Positions 1 to 6,994 of a stretch of 9,193 nucleotides of DNA are shown piece after piece. The stretch spans positions 1 to 9,193 of the forward strand of contig JAIRZN010000004.1 of the NCBI GenBank assembly GCA_031267205.1, written 5' to 3'. A program made the translations under genes and the position numbers. The notes beneath the pieces are model-generated. The model was not told where the DNA came from. It was given only the letters and a program-made list of their open reading frames with translations, and did not search any database. Position 1 is the stretch's first letter. Every line of letters begins with the position of its first letter. The DNA is from Tannerellaceae bacterium (lineage in GTDB: Bacteria; Bacteroidota; Bacteroidia; Bacteroidales; Tannerellaceae).

Positions 1-26
1 GAGAAAGCGGGGCATTTTCGTCCGGC

Positions 27-59
27 TGTGGGATTTTACGGCTTAATCGTGTATCTTTG
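27..59 (+). promoter_or_regulatory. Bacteroidota-type promoter for the dsbD-led gene cluster
   Basis: TATCTTTG at 52-59 matches the Bacteroidota -7 box TAnnTTTG exactly. A weak -33 candidate, TGTG at 27-30, lies 21 bases upstream, within the usual spacing for a TTTG element. The dsbD start codon at 80 is 20 bases past the -7 box, so the leader would be very short. This is the only good plus-strand promoter box I found before the cluster. The -33 half is poor, so the exact left limit is uncertain. Confidence 0.6.
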
Positions 60-79
60 TGTGGTAAATTAAATGGGTT

Positions 80-2125
80 ATGAGAAATTTCTTTGCTTCC
101 TTGATTATATTATTCTTTCCGGTAACGATGGCGCTTGGGCAGATTATGACGCCGGTAAAGTGGAAAGTTAGCATGGTGGATGCGGGCGCGCCGGAAAAAG
201 CGATCGCCTTCACGGCTACGCTGGACAAAGGATGGCATTTGTATGACATGAATTTGCCGGCGGGAGGGCCGGTTTCTACGTCTTTTACCTTCGAGGTATT
301 GCAGGGCGCGGAATTGATGGAGCAGGCGCAAGCTTCCGCGAAGCCGGTGTCCGCGCATGATGACGCCTTCGGCATGGAGCTGCGGTGGTACGAGGGGCAG
401 GTCACTTTCACGCAAAAGATACGTATTACGGACTCTGCCAGGTTCAGGGCCGCAGGCGCCGTTGAATATATGGTGTGCAATGACGAAATGTGCCTCCCGC
501 CGGAGCGTCACAGCTTCAGGTTCGGAAGGGGGGACATCAGGATGGACGATCTGATTGCCGTTGTGGCCGAGGAGGAACAATATGCTCAATCCGAGGAGAA
601 AGAGTTGGCAACGATGGAAGTCATGACGCCGCCGCAGGTCGTGAATAATATACGCAAGGCCGCTACGATGCCTGATGCGGCGGGAGGCGATGCGATATGG
701 GCGCCGGTTGTCGACGAGCTCAAGGCTTTCGGCGATGCGACCTTGTCGACGCCTGATATGTCGTGGCTTTTTATATTTTTCGCCGGATTCGCAGGCGGGC
801 TGCTTGCGTTGCTCACGCCCTGCATATGGCCGATGATACCGATGACCGTGAGTTTCTTTCTCAAGCGCGCGAAAGACAGGGGGAGGGCGATACGGGACGC
901 GCTGGCTTACGGGGCTGCTATTATTATTATATATGTAGGAATGGGGCTTGTCCTTACGGCCATATTCGGCGCGGGCGTACTGAATAGCATGGCGACGAAC
1001 GCGGTATTCAACATCCTGTTCTGTCTCCTGCTGGTAACGTTTGCCGTCTCGTTCCTGGGCGCATTCGAGCTTACGCTGCCGTCATCGTGGACGACCCGCG
1101 TAGACCGCAAGGCCGATTCGGAGACGGGATGGGCGAGTATTTTCTTTATGGCGTTCACGCTCGTGCTTGTGTCTTTTTCGTGTACGGGGCCTATTATAGG
1201 GACTTTATTGGTGCAAGCCGCTTCGATGGGGAGCATGGCCGGGCCAGCGATAGGGATGTTCGGCTTCGCGCTGGCGTTGTCTATACCGTTTGCGCTCTTC
1301 GCCGTTTTCCCCAACCTTCTGCAGAACATGCCCAAGTCAGGTGGCTGGCTAAATATGGTGAAAGTTATCCTGGGGTTCCTTGAACTTGCGCTTGCGCTTA
1401 AATTTCTTTCCGTTGCCGACCTTGCCTACGGATGGGGGCTACTCGACCGCGAGACGTTCCTGTCGCTTTGGATAGTGATCTTCGCTTTGCTTGGGGTATA
1501 CCTGCTTGGGAAAATACGCTTCGCGCATGATGGCGGGGAAGGGCAACGCCTTTCCGTAGCGCGTCTTTTCATGGCGATAGCCTCCTTGTCGTTCACCGTT
1601 TACATGATTCCCGGTCTGTGGGGAGCGCCGCTGAAATCTATAAGCGCATTCGCCCCCCCGTTGTACACGCAAGATTTCAATCTGTACGACAGCGAAGTCC
1701 ACGCGATGTTTGACGATTACGAAGCCGGCATGCAGTACGCCGGGCGCACGGCGCGTCCGGTAATGATAGACTTTTCCGGTTACGGATGCGTGAACTGCCG
1801 TAAGATGGAAGCCGCAGTCTGGACAGACCCAAGGGTGAAGCAATTATTGGAGAACGATTATGTTTTGATAACCCTATTTGTAGACGACAAGACGCGCCTG
1901 CCCAATCCCATAGACGTAGAGGAATATGGCAAGAGACGACGGCTTAAGACTGTCGGCGATAAATGGAGCTACCTCCAGCGCAGCAAATTCGGGGCCAACG
2001 CCCAGCCGTTTTACGTCCTGCTCGATAATGCAGGCAAGCCCCTCGGCCCCTCTTATGGATATAACGAAAATATACCTCAATACATAAAATTCCTGACTGA
2101 TGGCCTGGCAAACTACCACCCGTGA
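80..2125 (+). CDS. dsbD: Thiol:disulfide interchange protein DsbD (CcdA-like membrane core with C-terminal thioredoxin domain)
   Basis: This is an inner-membrane reductant transporter. The family passes electrons from cytoplasmic thioredoxin through the membrane to periplasmic thiol partners. The 681-residue protein has the full three-part layout. Residues 1-20 are a signal peptide. An N-terminal periplasmic domain (about 25-160) has the cysteine pair C133 and C138 in VCNDEMCLPP, like the pair of E. coli DsbD-alpha. The CcdA-like core (about 228-512) has roughly eight hydrophobic segments and the membrane cysteines C248 (LLTPCIWP) and C368 (SFSCTGP). The C-terminal thioredoxin fold (about 535-681) has C570-V-N-C573 and a cis-proline candidate at P643 (AQPFYVLLD). 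All six expected redox cysteines are present, so it should be functional. The ATG at 80 is chosen because the signal peptide begins there, just past a promoter box. The end overlaps mazG by 26 bases. Its 5' two thirds are G-rich on the coding strand, unlike every gene downstream. Confidence 0.95.
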   Translation: MRNFFASLIILFFPVTMALGQIMTPVKWKVSMVDAGAPEKAIAFTATLDKGWHLYDMNLPAGGPVSTSFTFEVLQGAELMEQAQASAKPVSAHDDAFGMELRWYEGQVTFTQKIRITDSARFRAAGAVEYMVCNDEMCLPPERHSFRFGRGDIRMDDLIAVVAEEEQYAQSEEKELATMEVMTPPQVVNNIRKAATMPDAAGGDAIWAPVVDELKAFGDATLSTPDMSWLFIFFAGFAGGLLALLTPCIWPMIPMTVSFFLKRAKDRGRAIRDALAYGAAIIIIYVGMGLVLTAIFGAGVLNSMATNAVFNILFCLLLVTFAVSFLGAFELTLPSSWTTRVDRKADSETGWASIFFMAFTLVLVSFSCTGPIIGTLLVQAASMGSMAGPAIGMFGFALALSIPFALFAVFPNLLQNMPKSGGWLNMVKVILGFLELALALKFLSVADLAYGWGLLDRETFLSLWIVIFALLGVYLLGKIRFAHDGGEGQRLSVARLFMAIASLSFTVYMIPGLWGAPLKSISAFAPPLYTQDFNLYDSEVHAMFDDYEAGMQYAGRTARPVMIDFSGYGCVNCRKMEAAVWTDPRVKQLLENDYVLITLFVDDKTRLPNPIDVEEYGKRRRLKTVGDKWSYLQRSKFGANAQPFYVLLDNAGKPLGPSYGYNENIPQYIKFLTDGLANYHP

Positions 2126-2897
2126 AGAAAAAATGAACGCCTTCGGGCGTCTGCTGGATATACTCGACGAATTACGCGAGAAATGCCCGTGGGATAAGGT
2201 TCAAACAAATGAAAGCCTTCGCTCCAACACGATAGAGGAGACGTATGAACTGTGCGACGCTCTCATACGCGGAGATGACAGGGGGATTGAAAACGAGCTG
2301 GGCGACCTGTTGCTGCATGTAGCCTTTTACGCAAAAATAGGAGAAGAAAAGGAAGCCTTCGACATCGCGTCCGTCTGCAACGCCATATGCAAGAAACTTG
2401 TTTACCGGCATCCCCACGTTTTCGGCAACACGACGGCCGACAGCGCCTCAAAAGTAGAGCAGAGCTGGGAACAGCTCAAGCTCAAGGAAAAAAACGGCAA
2501 CAAGACCGTCCTCGAAGGCGTCCCGACCTCACTGCCCTCGATAGTCAAGGCTCACCGCATACAGGATAAGGCGCGCAACGTAGGATTCGACTGGGAAGAA
2601 CGCGAGCAAGTCTGGGATAAGGTGCTCGAAGAGTTCAGCGAGCTGAAGGACGAGATTGCGCGCCTTGACGCCGAGCATATGGAAGCCGAGTTCGGCGACC
2701 TTTTCTTCAGCCTCATCAATGCAGCCCGCCTTTATAAGATCGACCCCGATAACGCTCTGGAGCGTACAAACCGCAAGTTTATCCGCCGCTTCAACTATCT
2801 CGAAGAGCGCACCATCCGTGAAGGCCGGCCATTGAAGGGCATGCCGCTCGAAGAGATGAATAAAATATGGGATGAGGCTAAAGCAAAAGGATTATAA
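2100..2897 (+). CDS. mazG: MazG nucleoside triphosphate pyrophosphohydrolase
   Basis: MazG hydrolyses nucleoside triphosphates to monophosphates and pyrophosphate in the cytoplasm. It clears non-canonical nucleotides and, in E. coli, affects the stringent response. The 265 residues closely match the usual 263 of E. coli. Two tandem MazG domains are visible. The first has ELREKCPWD (24-32), the metal-binding motif EExxE at E46, E47 and E50, and ExxD at E66 and D69. The second has EExxxE at 177-182 and ExxD at E197 and D200, and ends in a basic stretch, NRKFIRRF (224-231). Both metal sites look intact. The start at 2100 lies inside the dsbD coding region; a second in-frame ATG at 2133 (residue 12, giving MNAFGR) lies just past the dsbD stop. 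I prefer 2100 because, as I recall, related Bacteroidales proteins also carry a short TREE-like lead before the AFGR motif. The overlap suggests translational coupling with dsbD. Confidence 0.93.
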   Translation: MAWQTTTREEKMNAFGRLLDILDELREKCPWDKVQTNESLRSNTIEETYELCDALIRGDDRGIENELGDLLLHVAFYAKIGEEKEAFDIASVCNAICKKLVYRHPHVFGNTTADSASKVEQSWEQLKLKEKNGNKTVLEGVPTSLPSIVKAHRIQDKARNVGFDWEEREQVWDKVLEEFSELKDEIARLDAEHMEAEFGDLFFSLINAARLYKIDPDNALERTNRKFIRRFNYLEERTIREGRPLKGMPLEEMNKIWDEAKAKGL

Positions 2898-2924
2898 CTT
2901 CGCATTTGAACGGAACGGCATCGC

Positions 2925-3752
2925 ATGAAACATTTCATTACATATATACTAATTACGGTCGCCATCATAACGGCGGCTTGCAGTAGTCGCGAAAAAGAAG
3001 CGGCAGCCGTGCTGGAACATGCCCAAGAACTTTTCGAGCGCAACGAATGGCCATCCGCCAAGAACGAAGTAGACAGTATCCGCGTCAAATACCCCCGCGA
3101 GGTAAAAGTCCTCAAAGACGCCCTCGTCCTCATGAGACAGATAGAGATGAAAGAAGTGGAACGCAACATAATCTATTGCGACAGCCTGCTACCAATCAGG
3201 CAGGCGGAAGCAGCGGAAGCAAGCAAGGACTTTGTTTTTGAAAAAGACTCCGCCTATGAGCAAACGGGAACCTATATACGGCAACAGCAGACCGTGGAGC
3301 GGAATATAGAACGTAGTTATATACGTTGCGGCGTAAACGAGTACGGCGAGATGTATGTGGCCAGCATCTACTTCGGCAATCGCCCCATCCGTCACACAGG
3401 AATAAAAGTCAGCACAAAAGACGGCGTTTTTACCCAAACCGATTCTATCGCATACGACGGGGGACTTAATTATAGCTTCCAAGACAACGGGAACACTTCG
3501 GAAATACTTCAGTATAAAGGAGAGCGGGGAGTAGACGTTATCAAATTTATATTCAGCAACGCTAAGGAACGCCTAAGGGTGGATTATACCGGAGGAGCCA
3601 AGTATAGTTTATATATGAGCGAGGCGGATAAACAGGCGGTAGTATATACATACAACCTCGCAGCAATCCTTTCGGACATTCGCAATCTTACGAACGAACG
3701 GGCAAAAGCTATAAAGAGGAAGGAGTATATAGAAGGAAAGTTAAACCAATAG
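2925..3752 (+). CDS. Uncharacterised lipoprotein with helical N-terminal and beta-rich central regions
   Basis: I do not recognise a named family. The 275-residue protein starts with a lipoprotein signal peptide: a hydrophobic run at 5-18 and a lipobox ending in ITAAC, with lipidated C19 followed by serines. It is therefore probably anchored in the envelope facing the periplasm or cell surface. Residues 24-100 look helical; the stretch around 33-58 (AQELFERNEWPSAKNEVD and the following YP) resembles one tetratricopeptide-like hairpin of the kind seen in BamD-type lipoproteins, though one unit is not enough to assign it. Residues 130-230 alternate in a beta-rich pattern (MYVASIYFG, GVDVIKFIFS, YSLYM). 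Residues 232-272 form a charged helix, perhaps a coiled coil. It begins 27 bases after mazG with no terminator visible between, so it is probably cotranscribed. Its function is unknown. Confidence 0.85.
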   Translation: MKHFITYILITVAIITAACSSREKEAAAVLEHAQELFERNEWPSAKNEVDSIRVKYPREVKVLKDALVLMRQIEMKEVERNIIYCDSLLPIRQAEAAEASKDFVFEKDSAYEQTGTYIRQQQTVERNIERSYIRCGVNEYGEMYVASIYFGNRPIRHTGIKVSTKDGVFTQTDSIAYDGGLNYSFQDNGNTSEILQYKGERGVDVIKFIFSNAKERLRVDYTGGAKYSLYMSEADKQAVVYTYNLAAILSDIRNLTNERAKAIKRKEYIEGKLNQ

Positions 3753-3872
3753 CGTAATCATATGTATGCGCATCATATAATAGTACGGAACCTCGTATGG
3801 AACGACGCATTAAGACACTGTCCGCTCAAAAGGCGGCGGGGTTACGCGCTACCTATTAAAATATTTATTCGA

Positions 3873-4280
3873 ATGAAAAAGATTATTACTGTATTTACGC
3901 TGTCCTTTCTTTTATCCTCATGCTTTGAAGAAAAGGCAGATCCTGAGTTCATGAATGAGACGGTATGGAGTAGCTATACTTCCGGCACGGCAGTTAGTGA
4001 CGGCGGAATAAAATATTCTTACATGGAAACTCATACGCTTACCTTTAGCAAGAAAACGTATGTACATACCCTCGACAGGCAAGAAACGGAAGGCGATGGG
4101 AAAACATATTACCCCGTCGGGGAAGAGACAATAGAGGGAACATACGCAGTCAGCTACCCTGAAATTATTATGACGGAAAAAAATCAGGAAAGCTTAGGTA
4201 CGGTATCCCTCGAAGGAATGCTGATTGTCGACAGGGGGAATGAGCTGCCGTTAGTCTATCACAAGATGAAGAACAAATGA
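3873..4280 (+). CDS. Small uncharacterised lipoprotein, possibly lipocalin-like
   Basis: This 135-residue product begins with a compact lipoprotein signal, MKKIITVFTLSFLLSSC, with C17 the predicted lipid-modified residue. The same frame is open from an ATG at 3762, but the 37 extra residues are basic and lack any export signal; placed in front they would bury the signal peptide, so 3873 is chosen. The mature part of about 119 residues alternates beta strands and turns (HTLTFSKKTYVHT, then EGTYAVSYPEIIMTE, then GTVSLEGMLIV). This resembles the small lipocalin-like lipoproteins common in Bacteroidota, but I cannot confirm the family. Its TGA overlaps the mnmA ATG in an ATGA arrangement, so the two are probably translationally coupled. 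The 120 bases before it (3753-3872) hold no convincing promoter box. Confidence 0.8.
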   Translation: MKKIITVFTLSFLLSSCFEEKADPEFMNETVWSSYTSGTAVSDGGIKYSYMETHTLTFSKKTYVHTLDRQETEGDGKTYYPVGEETIEGTYAVSYPEIIMTEKNQESLGTVSLEGMLIVDRGNELPLVYHKMKNK

Positions 4281-5341
4281 AAATAGCGGCATTAGTATCG
4301 GGAGGAGTAGATAGCTCGGTAGTCGTTCACAGTCTGAAGGAAGCTGGATACGACCCCGTTGTTTTCTATATCAGGATAGGAATGGAGGATAAAGGCGATC
4401 TCGCCTGCCCTTCGGAAGAGGATATAGAACTCACTTCGCATATCGCCCGCAAATACGGATGCCGCTTCGAGATAGTCTCGCTGCATGAGGAATACTGGGA
4501 CAAAGTGATTAGCTACACCATCAACACGGTAAAGAAAGGACTGACGCCCAACCCGGATATGATGTGCAACAAGTATATTAAGTTCGGATGTTTTGAAGAA
4601 CGATGGGGAAAGGATTTCGACAAGACAGCTACCGGACATTACGCCACAACGACGGATATAGATGGCGAAATATGGCTGTCCACAGCTAAAGACACATTGA
4701 AAGACCAGACCGATTTCCTTGCACAGATAACCAACCTGCAGATACGGAAGCTAATTTTCCCAATCGGACGCCTGATGAAAAGCGAGGTCAGAGCAATCGC
4801 CGCCGCCGAGAAGCTGCCGAGTGCACTACGTAAGGACAGCCAAGGCATATGCTTCCTGGGAAAGATAAACTACAACGATTTCATAGAACGCTACCTCGGC
4901 AGACAGCCCGGAAGGATCGTGGAACTGGAAACGGGGAAAATACTCGGCAAGCACAACGGTTACTGGTTTCACACCATCGGACAGCGAAAGGGGCTGGGCT
5001 TGAGCGGAGGCCCCTGGTTCGTCATCCGAAAAGATACGCAGGACAATATAATATATGTATCAAACGGCTACGATCCGGATACACAATACGGGAAGACGGT
5101 CAATTTACAAGGCTTCGACTTTATCACCAAAGATATATGGGGGAAATTTGACGGAGCAAAGGAGATTACATTCAAGATCCGCCATACACCGGAATTTACA
5201 CCCGGCTTTATCCGGCGGATAGGCGACATATACCGGATTGAATCCGCAGAAAAGATACAAGGCATCGCCCCCGGACAATATGGCGTGGTATACGACAAAG
5301 ACCGCCGCCTCTGCATCGGAAGCGGTATGATTATAGAGTAG
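4277..5341 (+). CDS. mnmA: tRNA-specific 2-thiouridylase MnmA
   Basis: MnmA adds sulfur to carbon 2 of the wobble uridine (U34) in tRNAs for Lys, Glu and Gln, using ATP and a sulfur relay. The 354 residues compare with 368 in E. coli. An N-terminal PP-loop ATPase has SGGVDSS at 8-14. The catalytic cysteine C97 sits in NPDMMCNKYIKF, and the partner cysteine C192 in DSQGICFLGK; both are present. ATGHYA (118-123), GYWFHTIGQRKGLG (228-241) and the C-terminal APGQYGVVYD (331-340) are family features of the tRNA-binding and beta-barrel parts. One deviation is KDQTDFLAQ at 142-150, where most bacterial enzymes have Tyr (DQSYFL or DQTYFL) and human TRMU has Phe; here it is Asp. Bacteroidota often carry more than one MnmA paralogue, and this may be the divergent copy. 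It overlaps the preceding lipoprotein gene by four bases and lies 24 bases before the sirtuin gene. Confidence 0.94.
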   Translation: MKIAALVSGGVDSSVVVHSLKEAGYDPVVFYIRIGMEDKGDLACPSEEDIELTSHIARKYGCRFEIVSLHEEYWDKVISYTINTVKKGLTPNPDMMCNKYIKFGCFEERWGKDFDKTATGHYATTTDIDGEIWLSTAKDTLKDQTDFLAQITNLQIRKLIFPIGRLMKSEVRAIAAAEKLPSALRKDSQGICFLGKINYNDFIERYLGRQPGRIVELETGKILGKHNGYWFHTIGQRKGLGLSGGPWFVIRKDTQDNIIYVSNGYDPDTQYGKTVNLQGFDFITKDIWGKFDGAKEITFKIRHTPEFTPGFIRRIGDIYRIESAEKIQGIAPGQYGVVYDKDRRLCIGSGMIIE

Positions 5342-5365
5342 AATCATTACTAAAGAAAAGGATAT

Positions 5366-6067
5366 ATGAAGAAATTAGTTGTTCTTACAGGAGCAGGGAT
5401 GAGCGCAGAAAGCGGCATCGCTACCTTCCGCGATTCCGATGGCTTATGGGAAAATTACAAAGTGGAAGATGTGGCGACGCCCGAAGCCTTTGCCGCCAAC
5501 CCCGAATTGGTGCTTGATTTTTACAACCATAGGCGGAATCAGCTATATACTTGCCAGCCTAATGACGGACACCGTGAATTGGCGGCTCTGGAGGAATATT
5601 TCGAGGTGCGGATCATCACTCAGAACGTAGACAACCTCCACGAAAGAGCCGGAAGCACAAACGTCATCCATCTGCACGGCGAACTGACTAAGTGTTGCCC
5701 CGTGGACAACCACGCCACAACCTACGACATCCCGCCCGGCAAGGACCTTTGTATGGGCGATACCGACCGTCGGGGAGTACAACTCCGTCCCTTCATAGTA
5801 TGGTTCGGCGAAGCTGTGCCCATGATTGAACCCGCCATCGCTGAAGTTGAAGAGGCCGACATATTGGTCGTTATAGGCACCTCGCTCAATGTCTATCCGG
5901 CAGCAGGATTATTGAACTATGCCCGCCGCGGGCAACCTCTTTTCCTCATAGACCCCAAAGAGGTGCACGCCGGCCGTAGCGATATTCACTTCATCAAAGC
6001 CGGCGCTTCCGAAGGTGTCAGGCAATTGACGCAATTACTGCTCAATCAAACGGGAGAGATAAAATAA
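5366..6067 (+). CDS. cobB: Sir2-family NAD-dependent protein deacylase (CobB-like, class III motif)
   Basis: This cytoplasmic enzyme would remove acyl groups from lysines, using NAD+ and yielding nicotinamide and O-acyl-ADP-ribose. The 233 residues show the Rossmann-fold NAD site GAGMSAESGIATFRD (9-23), TQNVDNLHERAGS (85-97), the catalytic His H104 in HLHGEL, and GTSLNVYPAAGL (171-182). Y53 and R56 in FYNHRR match the YxxR pair that, in class III sirtuins such as SIRT5 and E. coli CobB, binds succinyl or malonyl groups, so desuccinylase or demalonylase activity is a reasonable inference. The zinc-finger segment (about 108-135) is degraded: only C110, C111 and C129 occur, not the usual two CxxC pairs, so zinc binding is doubtful. 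A possible ribosome site, AAGGA at 5358-5362, is only three bases from the ATG. The gene starts 24 bases after mnmA and ends 20 bases before the DUF6599 gene. Confidence 0.93.
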   Translation: MKKLVVLTGAGMSAESGIATFRDSDGLWENYKVEDVATPEAFAANPELVLDFYNHRRNQLYTCQPNDGHRELAALEEYFEVRIITQNVDNLHERAGSTNVIHLHGELTKCCPVDNHATTYDIPPGKDLCMGDTDRRGVQLRPFIVWFGEAVPMIEPAIAEVEEADILVVIGTSLNVYPAAGLLNYARRGQPLFLIDPKEVHAGRSDIHFIKAGASEGVRQLTQLLLNQTGEIK

Positions 6068-6087
6068 CCTCATAATAAAATAACACA

Positions 6088-6972
6088 ATGCAAAATGTAT
6101 ATCTGTCTGTCTTTTTCCTATGCTGTTCCTGCCTGCCTGCGTTTACTCATGCTCAAAAAATTAATCTGATGACCAGCTTACCGGAACAATACAAATCGTA
6201 CGAAGCCACCGACCGGCTCGACTACGAGGGCGAAGCGCTCTATGATTACATCAACGGCGGGGCGGAATTGTATATCTCTTACGGCCTCAAGGGCATGACG
6301 GGATGTAAATATAACGGCGAAAACCTGCCCCAGGTTACAGTTGAAGTATATGAAATGACAACTTCGGAAAACGCTTTCGGCGTATACACCCAGAGCCGGG
6401 ACAAAGAAGAATACGACTACGGCCAGGGTTCGCAGAGCTACGACGATTTCATACTCTTCTGGAAAGACAAGTACTTCGTCATAATCACCACACAGAAATC
6501 TACGCCGGAAAGCCGCGACGCCGTTAGGTACATGGCCGAGCTGACCGACGCCGCCATAACGGGAAAAGGCGAAATTCCTGCCATTATAAGGGAATTGCCC
6601 TCCGAAGGGCTTGCGCCCGGAGGCTTCCTTTATTTCCACCACTATATATGGCTCAATGCCTATATATTTATCGCCGATTACAATATCGTCGACATAAACG
6701 ATCAAACGGACGCCGTATTAGCCAAATATGGCCCCGCAGACGCCCGCTGCTACCTTCTTATGGTGGAATATCCTCGCGCCGAAGCCGCCGAAGCCGCCGG
6801 CATGAAACTCAAAGAGAAGTTCGCCCCAGAATTAACCCCGGATAACCGCATCATAAGGCTCGAGGACAATACCTGGTTCACCATGAAGGTAAAAGAAAAC
6901 AAACTGTGCGCCATCTTCAACGGCGACACCCGCGAACAAGTAGAATCTTTATATATATCCATTCTTAAATAA
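6088..6972 (+). CDS. DUF6599 family exported protein
   Basis: The 294-residue product has a Sec signal peptide, with cleavage likely after THA at residue 22. The cysteines at 12, 13 and 15 do not form a normal lipobox, so I read it as a soluble periplasmic protein rather than a lipoprotein. The hallmark of the uncharacterised DUF6599 family is clear: YEGEALYDYINGGAELY at 46-62, followed by VYEMTTSENAFGVYTQSR (87-104). The rest is a mixed alpha/beta domain with a second half (about 170-294) that looks like a repeat of the same fold. No catalytic motif is evident. It starts 20 bases after the sirtuin stop and ends 22 bases before a Tat-exported DUF362 protein. I recall these two families being neighbours in other phyla as well, which suggests a shared envelope function, but the role is unknown. 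Confidence 0.85.
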   Translation: MQNVYLSVFFLCCSCLPAFTHAQKINLMTSLPEQYKSYEATDRLDYEGEALYDYINGGAELYISYGLKGMTGCKYNGENLPQVTVEVYEMTTSENAFGVYTQSRDKEEYDYGQGSQSYDDFILFWKDKYFVIITTQKSTPESRDAVRYMAELTDAAITGKGEIPAIIRELPSEGLAPGGFLYFHHYIWLNAYIFIADYNIVDINDQTDAVLAKYGPADARCYLLMVEYPRAEAAEAAGMKLKEKFAPELTPDNRIIRLEDNTWFTMKVKENKLCAIFNGDTREQVESLYISILK

Positions 6973-6994
6973 TAACTTTAAAAACACCTGATTT

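Noticed and set aside
43..480. Minus-strand open frame of 145 codons opposite the start of dsbD
   Set aside because: It covers the dsbD promoter and signal peptide region, lacks its own promoter box, and encodes a Cys- and Ser-rich product without known motifs.
918..938. TATTATTATTATATATGTA stretch considered as a dif-like recombination site near the skew change
   Set aside because: It is explained by coding for an Ile-rich DsbD membrane segment and lacks the two-armed palindrome of a XerCD site.
3822..3836. Short CCGC...GCGG hairpin before the small lipoprotein gene as a terminator or regulator
   Set aside because: The stem is only four pairs and no T-run follows it directly.
3762..3872. 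N-terminal extension of the small lipoprotein from the ATG at 3762
   Set aside because: The extra 37 residues are basic and would hide a complete lipoprotein signal peptide that starts at 3873.
6178..6705. Minus-strand open frame of 175 codons inside the DUF6599 gene
   Set aside because: The plus-strand reading carries a signal peptide and family motif; the antisense product has no recognisable feature.
6777..6800. GCCGAAGCC tandem microrepeat in the DUF6599 gene
   Set aside because: It simply encodes an Ala-Glu rich helix; such short in-frame repeats are common in helical proteins.
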